From Paenibacillus sp. FSL R7-0345 (GTDB lineage Bacteria > Bacillota > Bacilli > Paenibacillales > Paenibacillaceae): a stretch of DNA of 64,000 nucleotides. Location: positions 4,074,501 through 4,138,500 of the forward strand of contig NZ_CP152002.1 in the NCBI RefSeq assembly GCF_038595055.1, in the 5' to 3' direction. Both the position numbers and the translations under genes were made by a program. The notes under the pieces were generated by a model. It was not told where the DNA came from. It ran no database searches and saw only the letters and a program-made list of their open reading frames with translations. Each line of letters starts with the position of its first letter. Position 1 is the stretch's first letter. Shown piece by piece: positions 53,254-62,700 of the stretch.

Positions 53254-54227
53254 AGATGACGTCTGACCTCCTGAAGCACCAGCGCAACCGCTTCATCGAG
53301 TGTTCCGTCGATGCGTGCACCAGCTGCCCGGGTATGTCCGCCTCCGCCGAATACCTGTGCCAGTGCAGCCACGTCCACCTTGCCGGCAGAACGCAGGCTT
53401 GCTTTAACGGCATGCTCGTTGATTACCTTGAACAGGATGCCGACTTCCACACCGCGAATGTTACGCGGGTAATTCACGATGCCTTCCAGATCTTCATTCG
53501 CCGCACCGCAATCGATCATATCCTGCGGAGTGACATGCAGCCAGGCGATATCCCCTTCAGGAGACAGCTGCAGGGTGCCCAGCGCTCGGTTCAACACTTT
53601 TACCTGGGCCAGAGTCATTTCCTCCAGCAGATTCTCCGCCAGCTCAGGACCGTTCACACCCATTGCCAGCAGTTCGGAAACGGCTGCCATAACCTTGGGG
53701 GAAGTATTTGTATAGCGGAAGCCGCCGGTGTCTGTCAGCAGTCCGGTGTAAATGGCTGTAGCAATATCAAGGTCCCATTCTACCTGAAACGTCTTCAGCA
53801 GGTCGAACAAAATTTCTGCAGTCGCAGCCGCATCCGGCTTAATCAGCGTAACGAGGCCGTAACCATTATTGGTTGGATGATGATCAATATTAAGGATGGC
53901 CGCATCGCTGGCGAAATGACGCTGAGTCAGGCCCACACGCTGAAAATCCGCACAATCGACACAAATGATATTGCTGTATTGGCGGGGCAGCTCACCTTCC
54001 GCCAGGTTCACGATTTCACCGGCATGCCATAAATATTCCATCCGCTGCGGGATCGGACCTTCATTCAGCATAGTATATTTTTTGCCCAGACATGAGAGAA
54101 GCCAGCCCACCGCAAGGGTGGAGCTGACTGCATCTCCGTCCGGCTGAACATGCGACACTACAAGATAATCGTCGTGTTCCAGCAGAAACTCACGGGTCTG
54201 CTGGAGACTTTGTTCATAGCTCTGCAT
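53250..54227 (-). CDS. nrnA: Bifunctional oligoribonuclease/PAP phosphatase NrnA
   Basis: 325 residues. DHH domain motifs VQPDGDAVSS, VDCADFQRVG, IDHHPTNNGYG (about 120), and DHHA1 motif GGGGHTRAAGARIDG at the C-terminus. It degrades nanoRNA and pAp. Lies between rbfA and truB. Confidence 0.95.
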   Translation of the reverse strand: MQSYEQSLQQTREFLLEHDDYLVVSHVQPDGDAVSSTLAVGWLLSCLGKKYTMLNEGPIPQRMEYLWHAGEIVNLAEGELPRQYSNIICVDCADFQRVGLTQRHFASDAAILNIDHHPTNNGYGLVTLIKPDAAATAEILFDLLKTFQVEWDLDIATAIYTGLLTDTGGFRYTNTSPKVMAAVSELLAMGVNGPELAENLLEEMTLAQVKVLNRALGTLQLSPEGDIAWLHVTPQDMIDCGAANEDLEGIVNYPRNIRGVEVGILFKVINEHAVKASLRSAGKVDVAALAQVFGGGGHTRAAGARIDGTLDEAVALVLQEVRRHL

Positions 54228-54248
54228 TCGCCGTCTCCTTTATGTTTC

Positions 54249-54599
54249 CTAGCTTTCCTCGTGCTTGATCTCACCGAGCAGCTTTTCAATATGACTTCCG
54301 TAAGCTACGGATTCGTCAATCTTGAAGATCAGCTCAGGCGTATGGCGCAGGCGGATCGCCTTGCCAAGCTCAGAGCGGAGAAAGCCACCCGCTTTCTCGA
54401 TCGCTTTGAGTGAAGCATTCTGCTGCTCCGCGTCGCCGAATACGCTCAGATATACTTTGGCCTGCGACAGATCGTTTGTCACGTCTACGCCGGTTACGGT
54501 GACGAACCCGACACGCGGGTCCTTCAGACCGCTCTGGATAAGCTGGCTGAGCTCTTTTTTGATCTGCTCGCCAACCCGTCCTGCTCTGATTTTAGACAT
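54249..54599 (-). CDS. rbfA: Ribosome-binding factor A
   Basis: 116 residues, MSKIRAGRVGEQIKKELSQL and DPRVGFVTVTGVDVTNDLSQ are typical. KH-fold protein for 30S maturation. It starts 18 bp after infB. Confidence 0.97.
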   Translation of the reverse strand: MSKIRAGRVGEQIKKELSQLIQSGLKDPRVGFVTVTGVDVTNDLSQAKVYLSVFGDAEQQNASLKAIEKAGGFLRSELGKAIRLRHTPELIFKIDESVAYGSHIEKLLGEIKHEES

Positions 54600-54617
54600 T
54601 TGTATTCACCTCTTCGC

Positions 54618-57290
54618 TTAGCGCTCTACCTTTTCCATGATGAACGCTTCGATAACGTCCCCCTCTTGGAGGTCATTATAGCGTTCCAAAGTTATGCCGC
54701 ATTCATAACCTTGCGCCACTTCTTTTGCATCATCCTTGAAGCGCTTCAAGGTATCGATCTTGCCTTCGAAGACGACAATTCCGCCGCGGACCAGGCGCAT
54801 TTCGGCATTGCGGGTGATTTTGCCGTCTGTAACCATACAGCCTGCAACACTGCCCACTTTGCTGATTTTGAAGACGTTGCGCACTTCAGCGTGACCGATA
54901 ATATTTTCTTTGAAGACCGGATCAAGCATGCCCTTCATGGCACTTTCGATCTCTTCAATTACGTTGTAGATGATGTTGTGCAGACGCACATCAACCTTTT
55001 CCTGCTCTGCAGCAGCTTTGGTCTGAGCGTCTGGGCGGACGTTGAAGCCGATTACGATGGCATTGGATGCTGCGGCCAAAGTAATATCAGATTCTGTAAT
55101 GGCGCCGGCACCGCTATGAATAATCTTCACGCGTACGCCTTCAACCTCAATTTTCGCCAAGGAGCCTTTCAGCGCCTCAATCGAACCTTGCACGTCACCC
55201 TTAATGATTACGTTCAGGTCTTTAATCTCGCCGTCTTTAATGTGCTTGAACAGGTCATCCAGCGTAACGCGGGTATTGGTGTTCAGCTCGGATTGACGCT
55301 GGGTAGTCGAACGTCTGTCAGCAATTGCACGGGCTTTACGCTCATCTTCAAAGGCCATAAACGGATCGCCCGCCTGCGGCACTTCGGTCAGACCGGTAAT
55401 TTCCACTGGAGTGGAAGGTCCCGCTTCCTTGATTTTGCGTCCCTTGTCATTTACCATAGCGCGGACACGTCCGAAGCAGTTACCTGCAACAAAGGCGTCT
55501 CCGACTTTCAGCGTACCGTTCTGTACGAGAATCCGGGCAACCGGACCACGGTTTTTGTCAAGCTCAGCTTCTATAACAGTACCGCGTGCCCGTTTGTCAG
55601 GGTTCGCTTTGTACTCGTTGACTTCTGCTACAAGCAGGATCATTTCCAGCAGCTCTTCCAGGTTAATGCGCTGTTTGGCGGACAGGTTAACGAAGATGGT
55701 GTCTCCGCCCCACTCTTCCGGTACCAGCTCATAGTTGGTAAGCTCCTGCTTCACACGGTCTGGGTCTGCACCCGGCTTATCGATCTTGTTAACAGCAACA
55801 ATGATTGGAAGCCCGGCAGCCTTCGCGTGGTTGATTGCTTCTACCGTCTGAGGCATAACACCGTCATCGGCAGCTACCACGATAATGGTCATATCTGTTA
55901 CTTGAGCACCGCGGGCACGCATGGCGGTAAACGCTTCGTGACCCGGAGTATCCAGGAATGTAATTTTCTTGTGGTTGATTTCGACCTGATACGCACCGAT
56001 GTGCTGAGTAATCCCGCCGGCTTCGCCACCGGTTACGTTGGTCGAACGGATCGCATCCAGCAATGTTGTTTTACCATGGTCAACGTGACCCATGATCGTA
56101 ACAACCGGCGGACGGCTCTGCAGATCCTCATCGGAATCGTTCTCTTCCACCGTTTCAAAGCTGTCTTCATCAACAGGAATCTTCACTTCTACTTCTACGC
56201 CGAATTCTCCGGCCAGGAGCAGAATAGTGTCGATATCAAGCTCCTGGTTGATGGTCGCCATAACGCCCATCAGGATCAGCTTCTTGATGACTTCGGAAGC
56301 ATCCTTATGCAGCAGTTTGGCTGTTTCGCCAACGGTCATGCTGCCGCGGACAATAATCTTCTTCGGTGTGTTGTCAATCTTCTCACGGTGTACGACCGGC
56401 TGGTTTCTGCCGCGGCCATTCTTGCCGCCACGGTTGTTGCGGAAATTGCCGCCTTTACCGTCTTCAAACCGTTTTTGACCGCTGTTGTTGTTCGGTCTGC
56501 CACCCGTAGTGTTCTTCTTCGGGCCTCTGTCGCCGCCGCGGGAGAAATCACCGCCGCCGCCCTGTCCTTGCGGACGGCTGTCTGTGCGGGGAGCACTGCT
56601 CTGAGGACGGTCGCCGGTACGCGGAGCACCGCCGCCTTGTCCTTGCGGACGGCTGCCTGTGCCGCTGCCCTGCGGACGGTTGCCGCCGCTGTTGCTGCCC
56701 TGTGGACGGTTACCGCCGCTGTTGCTGCCTTGCGGACGGTTGCCGCCAGTGGAGCCGCCCTGCGGACGGTTACCGCCGGTGGAGCTGCCCTGCGGGCGGT
56801 TGCCGCCGGTGGAGCTGCCTTGCGGACGGTTACCGCCAGTGGAGCTGCCCTGCGGACGGTTGCCGCCGGTGGAGCTGCCTTGCGGGCGGGAGTTCTGGGT
56901 GGAGCCTGATGTAGTTCTGCGGGAATCTTGTCCGCTTTGGGGCCTTGACGACGTTGTCGATTGGTTGTTGTTTTGGTTACTGTTCATACCTACCTGCTTT
57001 TCCGGTTGATTTTTGTTGGCATTCTGAGTACTTTGGGGTACGGCGGTTACCGCTCCGGCTGAAACCGGGCGGCTGCTGGTGCCCGTGTCCCGCTTGACTG
57101 CAGCATTTGATTTAATGTCCTTAAAAAACTGCTCCACTTTATTTACAGAGCCGTTCTCCATCACACTCATATGATTATTCACAGGAACATTCAAACGCTT
57201 CAGAATTGTAATAATTTCCTTACTGCTCATATTCAGTGACTTTGCGTACTCATATACGCGCAGTTTATCCTTATTATCTTCTTTAGTCAA
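54618..57290 (-). CDS. infB: Translation initiation factor IF-2
   Basis: 890 residues from TTG 57290 ([20 protein letters not shown]), with GGAGGT 7 nt before; ATG at 57317 lacks a good site. The N-terminal helix domain is followed by a low-complexity Gly/Asn/Arg/Gln region (about 80-300) with 10-residue repeats, then the G domain ([29 protein letters not shown]) and domains II-IV. GTPase that places initiator tRNA. Overlaps ylxQ by 8 nt. Confidence 0.96.
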   Translation of the reverse strand: MTKEDNKDKLRVYEYAKSLNMSSKEIITILKRLNVPVNNHMSVMENGSVNKVEQFFKDIKSNAAVKRDTGTSSRPVSAGAVTAVPQSTQNANKNQPEKQVGMNSNQNNNQSTTSSRPQSGQDSRRTTSGSTQNSRPQGSSTGGNRPQGSSTGGNRPQGSSTGGNRPQGSSTGGNRPQGGSTGGNRPQGSNSGGNRPQGSNSGGNRPQGSGTGSRPQGQGGGAPRTGDRPQSSAPRTDSRPQGQGGGGDFSRGGDRGPKKNTTGGRPNNNSGQKRFEDGKGGNFRNNRGGKNGRGRNQPVVHREKIDNTPKKIIVRGSMTVGETAKLLHKDASEVIKKLILMGVMATINQELDIDTILLLAGEFGVEVEVKIPVDEDSFETVEENDSDEDLQSRPPVVTIMGHVDHGKTTLLDAIRSTNVTGGEAGGITQHIGAYQVEINHKKITFLDTPGHEAFTAMRARGAQVTDMTIIVVAADDGVMPQTVEAINHAKAAGLPIIVAVNKIDKPGADPDRVKQELTNYELVPEEWGGDTIFVNLSAKQRINLEELLEMILLVAEVNEYKANPDKRARGTVIEAELDKNRGPVARILVQNGTLKVGDAFVAGNCFGRVRAMVNDKGRKIKEAGPSTPVEITGLTEVPQAGDPFMAFEDERKARAIADRRSTTQRQSELNTNTRVTLDDLFKHIKDGEIKDLNVIIKGDVQGSIEALKGSLAKIEVEGVRVKIIHSGAGAITESDITLAAASNAIVIGFNVRPDAQTKAAAEQEKVDVRLHNIIYNVIEEIESAMKGMLDPVFKENIIGHAEVRNVFKISKVGSVAGCMVTDGKITRNAEMRLVRGGIVVFEGKIDTLKRFKDDAKEVAQGYECGITLERYNDLQEGDVIEAFIMEKVER
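56670..56879 (-). repeat. Seven 30 bp tandem repeats inside infB
   Basis: Seven units of exactly 30 bp, each encoding GS(S/N)(T/S)GGNRPQ or a close variant; units differ only by a few substitutions. Units 4-7 are almost identical, suggesting recent expansion by slippage. Confidence 0.92.
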
Positions 57291-57615
57291 TAACTCCACC
57301 TCCGACAGTATCTCCAAGCGTTCTGGAGATCATTTCCGCGAATCCTTTATCCGTAACGGCCAGCACTACGCGCTGGTCTTTACCAATACTTGCACCGAGT
57401 TCATCCCGGTGAAATGCGATTACTAGTGGAATATCGTAGGTTCCGCACTTATCACGGAACTTTTTTTGGGTATTATCTGAAGCGTCACCTGCCAGGACGA
57501 CCAGCTTCGCCTCTGAAGACCGCACTGCTTTGAGTACAGCCTCATCTCCGGTGACAATCTTGCCTGCTCTCATCGCAAGCCCTAAATAAGAAAGGGTTTT
57601 ACTCATTGTCCTCAC
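57283..57615 (-). CDS. ylxQ: L7Ae-family ribosomal protein YlxQ
   Basis: 110 residues, L7Ae/L30e fold with [20 protein letters not shown] and [21 protein letters not shown]-turn RNA-binding-type protein, role in ribosome not settled. Overlaps ylxR by 17 nt and infB by 8 nt. Confidence 0.94.
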   Translation of the reverse strand: MRTMSKTLSYLGLAMRAGKIVTGDEAVLKAVRSSEAKLVVLAGDASDNTQKKFRDKCGTYDIPLVIAFHRDELGASIGKDQRVVLAVTDKGFAEMISRTLGDTVGGGVID

Positions 57616-57907
57616 TGTCCTTTGCTGCTAGAAATTCTTCCTCGACGGATGCAAAATCCCTGGCCAGCTGGGCATAGATTTCAGGACTCACCTGACACTT
57701 TAATGCTCGGTCAAGCGCTTTGTTTTTTTGTGCCAGTTTAAAGCATTCCAGTTTGCCGCAGATATACGCCCCGCGTCCTGATTTTTTGCCCGTCAGATCA
57801 ATCATCACTTCGCCGTCCGGTGTACGGACCACGCGGATCAGTTCTTTCTTGGGCATCATCTCCTGACTGGCAACACATTTGCGCAGCGGAACCTTCTTTT
57901 GCTTCAA
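57599..57907 (-). CDS. ylxR: YlxR-family RNA-binding protein
   Basis: 102 residues. KKVPLRKCVASQEMMPKKEL, then KKSGRGAYICGKLECF, the YlxR/RnpM signature. From general knowledge the Bacillus protein modulates RNase P. Overlaps ylxQ. Confidence 0.94.
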   Translation of the reverse strand: MKQKKVPLRKCVASQEMMPKKELIRVVRTPDGEVMIDLTGKKSGRGAYICGKLECFKLAQKNKALDRALKCQVSPEIYAQLARDFASVEEEFLAAKDSEDNE

Positions 57908-57938
57908 TTTAATCGCCTCCCGTCAGTCAACAGCCAGA

Positions 57939-59036
57939 TTAATCGATGGAGACGGAATCCTGATGCATTTCATCGTTATACGTTTTCGGTCTGCCGTATT
58001 CCTGCTCCGCTTGCGTCTCGCTCTTGATATCAATTTTCCAGCCGGTCAGCTTGGCGGCCAGACGGGCATTCTGCCCCTTAATACCGATAGCCAGCGACAA
58101 CTGATAGTCAGGCACGATAACGCGGGCCATCTTCTCAGCTTCAAAGACTTGAACTTCAAGCACCTTGGACGGGCTGAGGGCATTGGCCACGTATTCCTGC
58201 ACCGCTTCGGAGTAACGCACGATGTCAATCTTCTCGCCGCGCAGCTCAGTCACGATTGTCTGGACACGTGTACCTCTAGGACCTACACAGGAGCCGACCG
58301 GATCAACCTCTTCATTGCGGGAAAATACAGCAATCTTCGAACGGAAGCCTGCTTCACGGGCAACAGAACGAATTTCAACGACTCCGTCAAAAATTTCAGG
58401 CACTTCCAGCTCGAACAGACGCTTGAGCAGGCCAGGATGGCTGCGGGACAGCATAATCTGCGGACCCTTCGTTGTGTTCTCCACCTTGGTGATGTATGCC
58501 TTGATCCGCTCGCTCTGCTTGAACTTCTCCCCCGGCATCAGTTCGCTGAGCGGCAGCACCGCTTCGATTTTGCCGAGATCGACGTAAATATTGCGCATAT
58601 CCTGGCGCTGTACAAGGCCGGTAACAATATCATCTTCCTTATCAATAAAAGCGTTATAGATAAGTCCGCGTTCCGCTTCACGGATACGCTGGGTAACGAC
58701 CTGCTTCGCGGTCTGTGCGGCAATACGTCCGAAATCGCGCGGTGTTACTTCAAGCTCGGCGACATCTTCCAGCTGGAAATGCGGGTTGATTTCTCTTGCC
58801 GCAGGCAAGGAAATCTCAGTTCTGGCGTCGAGAACCTCCTCGACAACCATCTTGCGTGCAAACACTTTAATTACGCCTGTGTTGCGGTTCATATCCACAC
58901 GCACGTTCTGCGCCGCATTGAAGTTGCGTTTATAGCTGGAGATCAGCGCAGCTTCGATGGCTTCAAACAGCACATCCTTACTGATGCCTTTCTCCCTTTC
59001 CAGTTCATTCATAGCTTCAATAAAATCCATACTCAT
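57939..59036 (-). CDS. nusA: Transcription factor NusA
   Basis: 365 residues, the short Gram-positive form. N-terminal RNA polymerase-binding domain ([20 protein letters not shown]), S1 domain ([20 protein letters not shown], about 135), two KH domains ([40 protein letters not shown]). Affects pausing and termination. Confidence 0.97.
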   Translation of the reverse strand: MSMDFIEAMNELEREKGISKDVLFEAIEAALISSYKRNFNAAQNVRVDMNRNTGVIKVFARKMVVEEVLDARTEISLPAAREINPHFQLEDVAELEVTPRDFGRIAAQTAKQVVTQRIREAERGLIYNAFIDKEDDIVTGLVQRQDMRNIYVDLGKIEAVLPLSELMPGEKFKQSERIKAYITKVENTTKGPQIMLSRSHPGLLKRLFELEVPEIFDGVVEIRSVAREAGFRSKIAVFSRNEEVDPVGSCVGPRGTRVQTIVTELRGEKIDIVRYSEAVQEYVANALSPSKVLEVQVFEAEKMARVIVPDYQLSLAIGIKGQNARLAAKLTGWKIDIKSETQAEQEYGRPKTYNDEMHQDSVSID

Positions 59037-59062
59037 GAAATTCCGGTCCCCCTTTCAAAACG

Positions 59063-59530
59063 TTAAAAAATAATGGCCAATCTCGCGCTGGCGACTTTGG
59101 CATACGGCACAACATGTTCTTTTTTGCCCGCGGAGATGAGCAGTTCCTCATTCTCGAACGAGAGCAAACGGCCCTCGAATTCCTTAAGGCCCTGAATCGG
59201 CTCATAAACCGTTACATATACGTCCTTGCCTACCGCCTTGGCTACATCCGCTGCCTTTTTGAGCGGACGTTCAGCTCCGGGAGAGGAAACCTCCAGGAAA
59301 TAAGCTTCAGGAATCGGATCATTCTCATCCAGCTTTGAGCTGAAATATTCGCTGATGGCACCACAGTCATCAATATCAATGCCGCCTTCTTTATCTACGA
59401 ATATGCGCAAAAACCAGTTGGAACCTTCCTTCACGTATTCAACATCCACCAGTTCGAAACCATTGTCCTCAAGATAGGACCCGAGCATCTGCTCTACCGT
59501 TTGTTTGATTTTGGATTTGGGTGTGCTCAA
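59063..59530 (-). CDS. rimP: Ribosome maturation factor RimP
   Basis: 155 residues from TTG 59530 (MSTPKSKIKQTVEQML), with GGAGGT 9 nt before; the in-frame ATG at 59572 lies before that site. ELVDVEYVKEGSNWFLRIFV and SSPGAERPLKK are typical. It assists 30S assembly. First gene of the nusA-infB operon. Confidence 0.94.
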   Translation of the reverse strand: MSTPKSKIKQTVEQMLGSYLEDNGFELVDVEYVKEGSNWFLRIFVDKEGGIDIDDCGAISEYFSSKLDENDPIPEAYFLEVSSPGAERPLKKAADVAKAVGKDVYVTVYEPIQGLKEFEGRLLSFENEELLISAGKKEHVVPYAKVASARLAIIF

Positions 59531-59575
59531 AAGAAAATTACCTCCACGAACTTGTCTTTTGCTATATACCAAAGA

Positions 59576-59601
59576 TAAAGAGTGGGTTTCCCCACTCTTT
59601 A
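59576..59601 (-). other. GAAA-capped hairpin in rimP-nusA leader
   Basis: On the transcript strand TAAAGAGTGGG-GAAA-CCCACTCTTTA: an 11 bp perfect stem with a GNRA tetraloop, about 27 nt after the start site and 30 nt before the Shine-Dalgarno. No T-run follows, so not a terminator. Confidence 0.85.
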
Positions 59602-59634
59602 CACAACGGACTTATCTCATTATTACCAAGAAAA

Positions 59635-59663
59635 ATTATACCATAGTGCACCTGCACTGACAA
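59635..59663 (-). promoter_or_regulatory. Sigma-A promoter of the rimP-nusA-infB operon
   Basis: Minus strand TTGTCA (59663-59658), exactly 17 bp, TATAAT (59640-59635). The spacer contains the small dyad GTGCA-GG-TGCAC. Confidence 0.88.
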
Positions 59664-59708
59664 GTACCAGCCCTTGACTGCCAGTCCGGCCAGGCTTTGC
59701 CCGGCAGC

Positions 59709-59734
59709 AAAAACGGGATTTAAAGAGGTTCCCG
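59709..59734 (-). terminator. Terminator of polC
   Basis: CGGGA and TCCCG arms followed by TTTTT on the minus strand, right after the polC stop. The stem is short. Confidence 0.55.
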
Positions 59735-59739
59735 CCTGA

Positions 59740-62700
59740 TTAAAACAGAGACAGCTGGTTGCTCTCAGGCAGTCCGCGGAAGCAGCCCATGCCGGTCAGC
59801 AGCTCAATTACCGTCTTGCTCGCTTTAGACTTCTGCTGGAAGTCCTCAATCGACAGGAACTCGCCGGCATCCTTGGCGGCAGCAATATTGATGGCCGCAT
59901 TCTCGCCGATTCCGGCAAGCGCGGAGAACGGCGGAATCAGGCTGGTGCCGTCAACGGTAAAGCGGTTCGCATCGGAACGGTACAGATCGATGTTCTTGAA
60001 GGTAAAGCCGCGGGCCGTCATCTCCAGTGCCATCTCGAGAACCGGAAGCATTGCTTTTTCCTTAGGCAGCGCCTGGAAGCCCTTGCCTTCGATTTCCCCA
60101 ATCTGGCGGTTGATCGCCTCATACCCCTGGCAGCAGAGCTCGATGTCAAAGTCAGCCGCACGTACCGAGAAATAGGTCGCGTAATATTCAATCGGATGAT
60201 ACAGCTTGAAGTAGGCGGTCCGCACGGCAGAGATTACATATGCTGCGGCATGCGCCTTCGGGAACATGTACTGGATCTTGAGGCAGGAGTCAATGTACCA
60301 TTGCGGCACCTTGCATTTCTTCATCTCTTCAATCCATTCGGGCGGCAGCCCTTTCCCTTTACGTACACTTTCCGTAATTTTAAAGGCCAGGCTGGCATCC
60401 ATGCCCGCCTTATAGATAAGATACAGCATGATATCGTCACGGCAGCCGATTACCGTCTTGATATTGCAGGTGTTGTTCTTGATCAGCTCCTGCGCATTGC
60501 CCAGCCAGACACCGGTACCGTGTGACAGTCCTGAGATCTGCAGTAAGTCGGCAAAGCTGGACGGCTTGGACTCGATCAGCATCTGACGGACAAATTTGGT
60601 CCCCATTTCCGGTACCCCGTAGGTAGCCACAGGTGTCCGGATCTGTTCCGGACGCACACCAAGCGCCTCTGTCGAGTTGAACATGCTCATAACCTTCGGG
60701 TCATTCATCGGTATAGTGGTCGGATCCACCCCGGTCAGATCCTGCAGCATACGCATCATGGTCGGATCATCATGGCCCAGAATATCAAGCTTCAGCAGAT
60801 TGGCATCAAAGGCGTGATAATCAAAGTGTGTCGTCTTCCATTCGGCAGTCACATCATCTGCCGGAAACTGGACGGGAGTAATATCCTCGATCTCCATATA
60901 ATCCGGCAGAACCACGATCCCGCCGGGATGCTGGCCGGTGCTGCGCTTGACGCCTGTACAGCCTGCAGCCAGGCGGTTAACCTCGGCACCGCGCCAGCGC
61001 TTCTGATGATGCTCTTCATACTTCTTGGTGAAGCCGAAGGCCGTTTTCTCTGCCACCGTACCAATCGTTCCTGCACGGAATACGTTATCCGGACCGAACA
61101 TTGTCTTGGTAAAGTTATGGGCATTCGGCTGGTATTCCCCGGAAAAGTTAAGGTCGATATCGGGCACCTTGTCCCCTTTGAAGCCCAGGAAGGTCTCAAA
61201 CGGAATGTCCTGGCCTTCCCCCTTCAGCCTGCCGCCGCAGTCCGGGCAAGCCTTATCCGGCAGGTCAAAACCGCTCGGTATGCTGCCGTCCAGGAACCAT
61301 TCATTGTGCTTGCATTCCGGATTCAGGCAAATATAATGGGCCGGCAGCGGGTTAACCTCAGAGATACCGAGGAAAGTCGCAACTACTGACGAGCCGACCG
61401 ATCCACGGGAGCCGACCAGATAGCCGTCCTGGTTCGACTTTTTAACAAGCCGCTCCGAGATCAGATAGTTGGCCGAGAAGCCGTATTTGATTATCGGCGC
61501 AAGCTCTTTTTCCAGGCGGGCCACCACAACCTCCGGCAGATCCTCACCATAGATGGATTTAGCTGTGTTATAGCAGGTGCTGCGGATTTCATCGTCCGCC
61601 CCTTCAATATTAGGGGTGAACAGATCGCTGGGGAACAGATCGTATTCCTCGAACCGTTCAGCAAGCGCTACAGTGTTGGTAACAACGACCTCCATCGCTT
61701 TTTCAGCACCCAGGTATTCGAATTCCGTCAGCATTTCATCTGTTGTCCGGAAATGGGCGTCCGGTTTGACCTGATCCTTCAGCGGGCTAAATCCGGTAAT
61801 CCCGTGAATGGTAATGTCCCGGAACAGCTTTTGGCGCGGCTCCAGATAATGAACATTACCCGTAGCAATGACTGGTTTGTTCATCTGCTCGCCGATTTCG
61901 CAAATTTTGCGCACGACATCCCTTAAATCTTCAGCCGTTGCAACAAACCCCTTATCCACAAGATGCATATACATCGTAAGCGGCTGGATTTCCAGCACAT
62001 CATAGAACTGGGCAACCTCCATCGCTTCCTCAACCGTTTTGTTGAGCACTGTTTCAAAAAATTCCCCGCGCTCACAGCCGGAAATAACGATCAGCCCGTC
62101 GCGGTACTGCTCAAGCTTCGATTTCGGAATACACGGCACGCGCTTGAAGTACTCCGTATGGCTCATTGAGATCAGCTTATACAGGTTCTTTTTGCCGGCC
62201 GGATTAAGGGCATAGATTCCGCAGTGGAACGGCCGGACATTGGAAAGATCATTACCGACATAGTCATTCAAGCGCTCCAGCCGGGTCAGGTTCTTCAGCT
62301 TCTCTGCATCATTCAAAAGTCCGGTCAGGATGCCGCCGAGCGCAATCGTATCATCGACCGCACGGTGATGGCTCTCCAGCAGTACTTTATATTTATCCGC
62401 CAGTGTATTCAGCCGGTGGTTCTTCATGCTCGGATACAGCAGCCGTGCCAGCTCCAGCGTATCGAGGGACGGGTTCGGCAGCTCAGGCTGGCCAAGCTTG
62501 CGCAGGGAGGCCTGGATGAAGCCCATATCAAACCTCGCATTGTGGGCAACCAGTACAGCATCGCCTATAAACTCGACAAATTCCTTAAGCACCGGTTCCA
62601 GGTCTGGAGCATCCTTGACCATTTCGTCAGTGATGTTAGTCAGCTGCTGGATGTGATACGGGATTTTTTCGTGCGGATTAACGAACGTTGTATAACGGCC

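Noticed and set aside
54600..56909. 769-codon plus-strand frame
   Set aside because: Antisense to infB; low-complexity part mirrors the infB repeats.
59576..59601. polC terminator
   Set aside because: Lies downstream of the rimP promoter and lacks a T-run; better seen as a leader hairpin.
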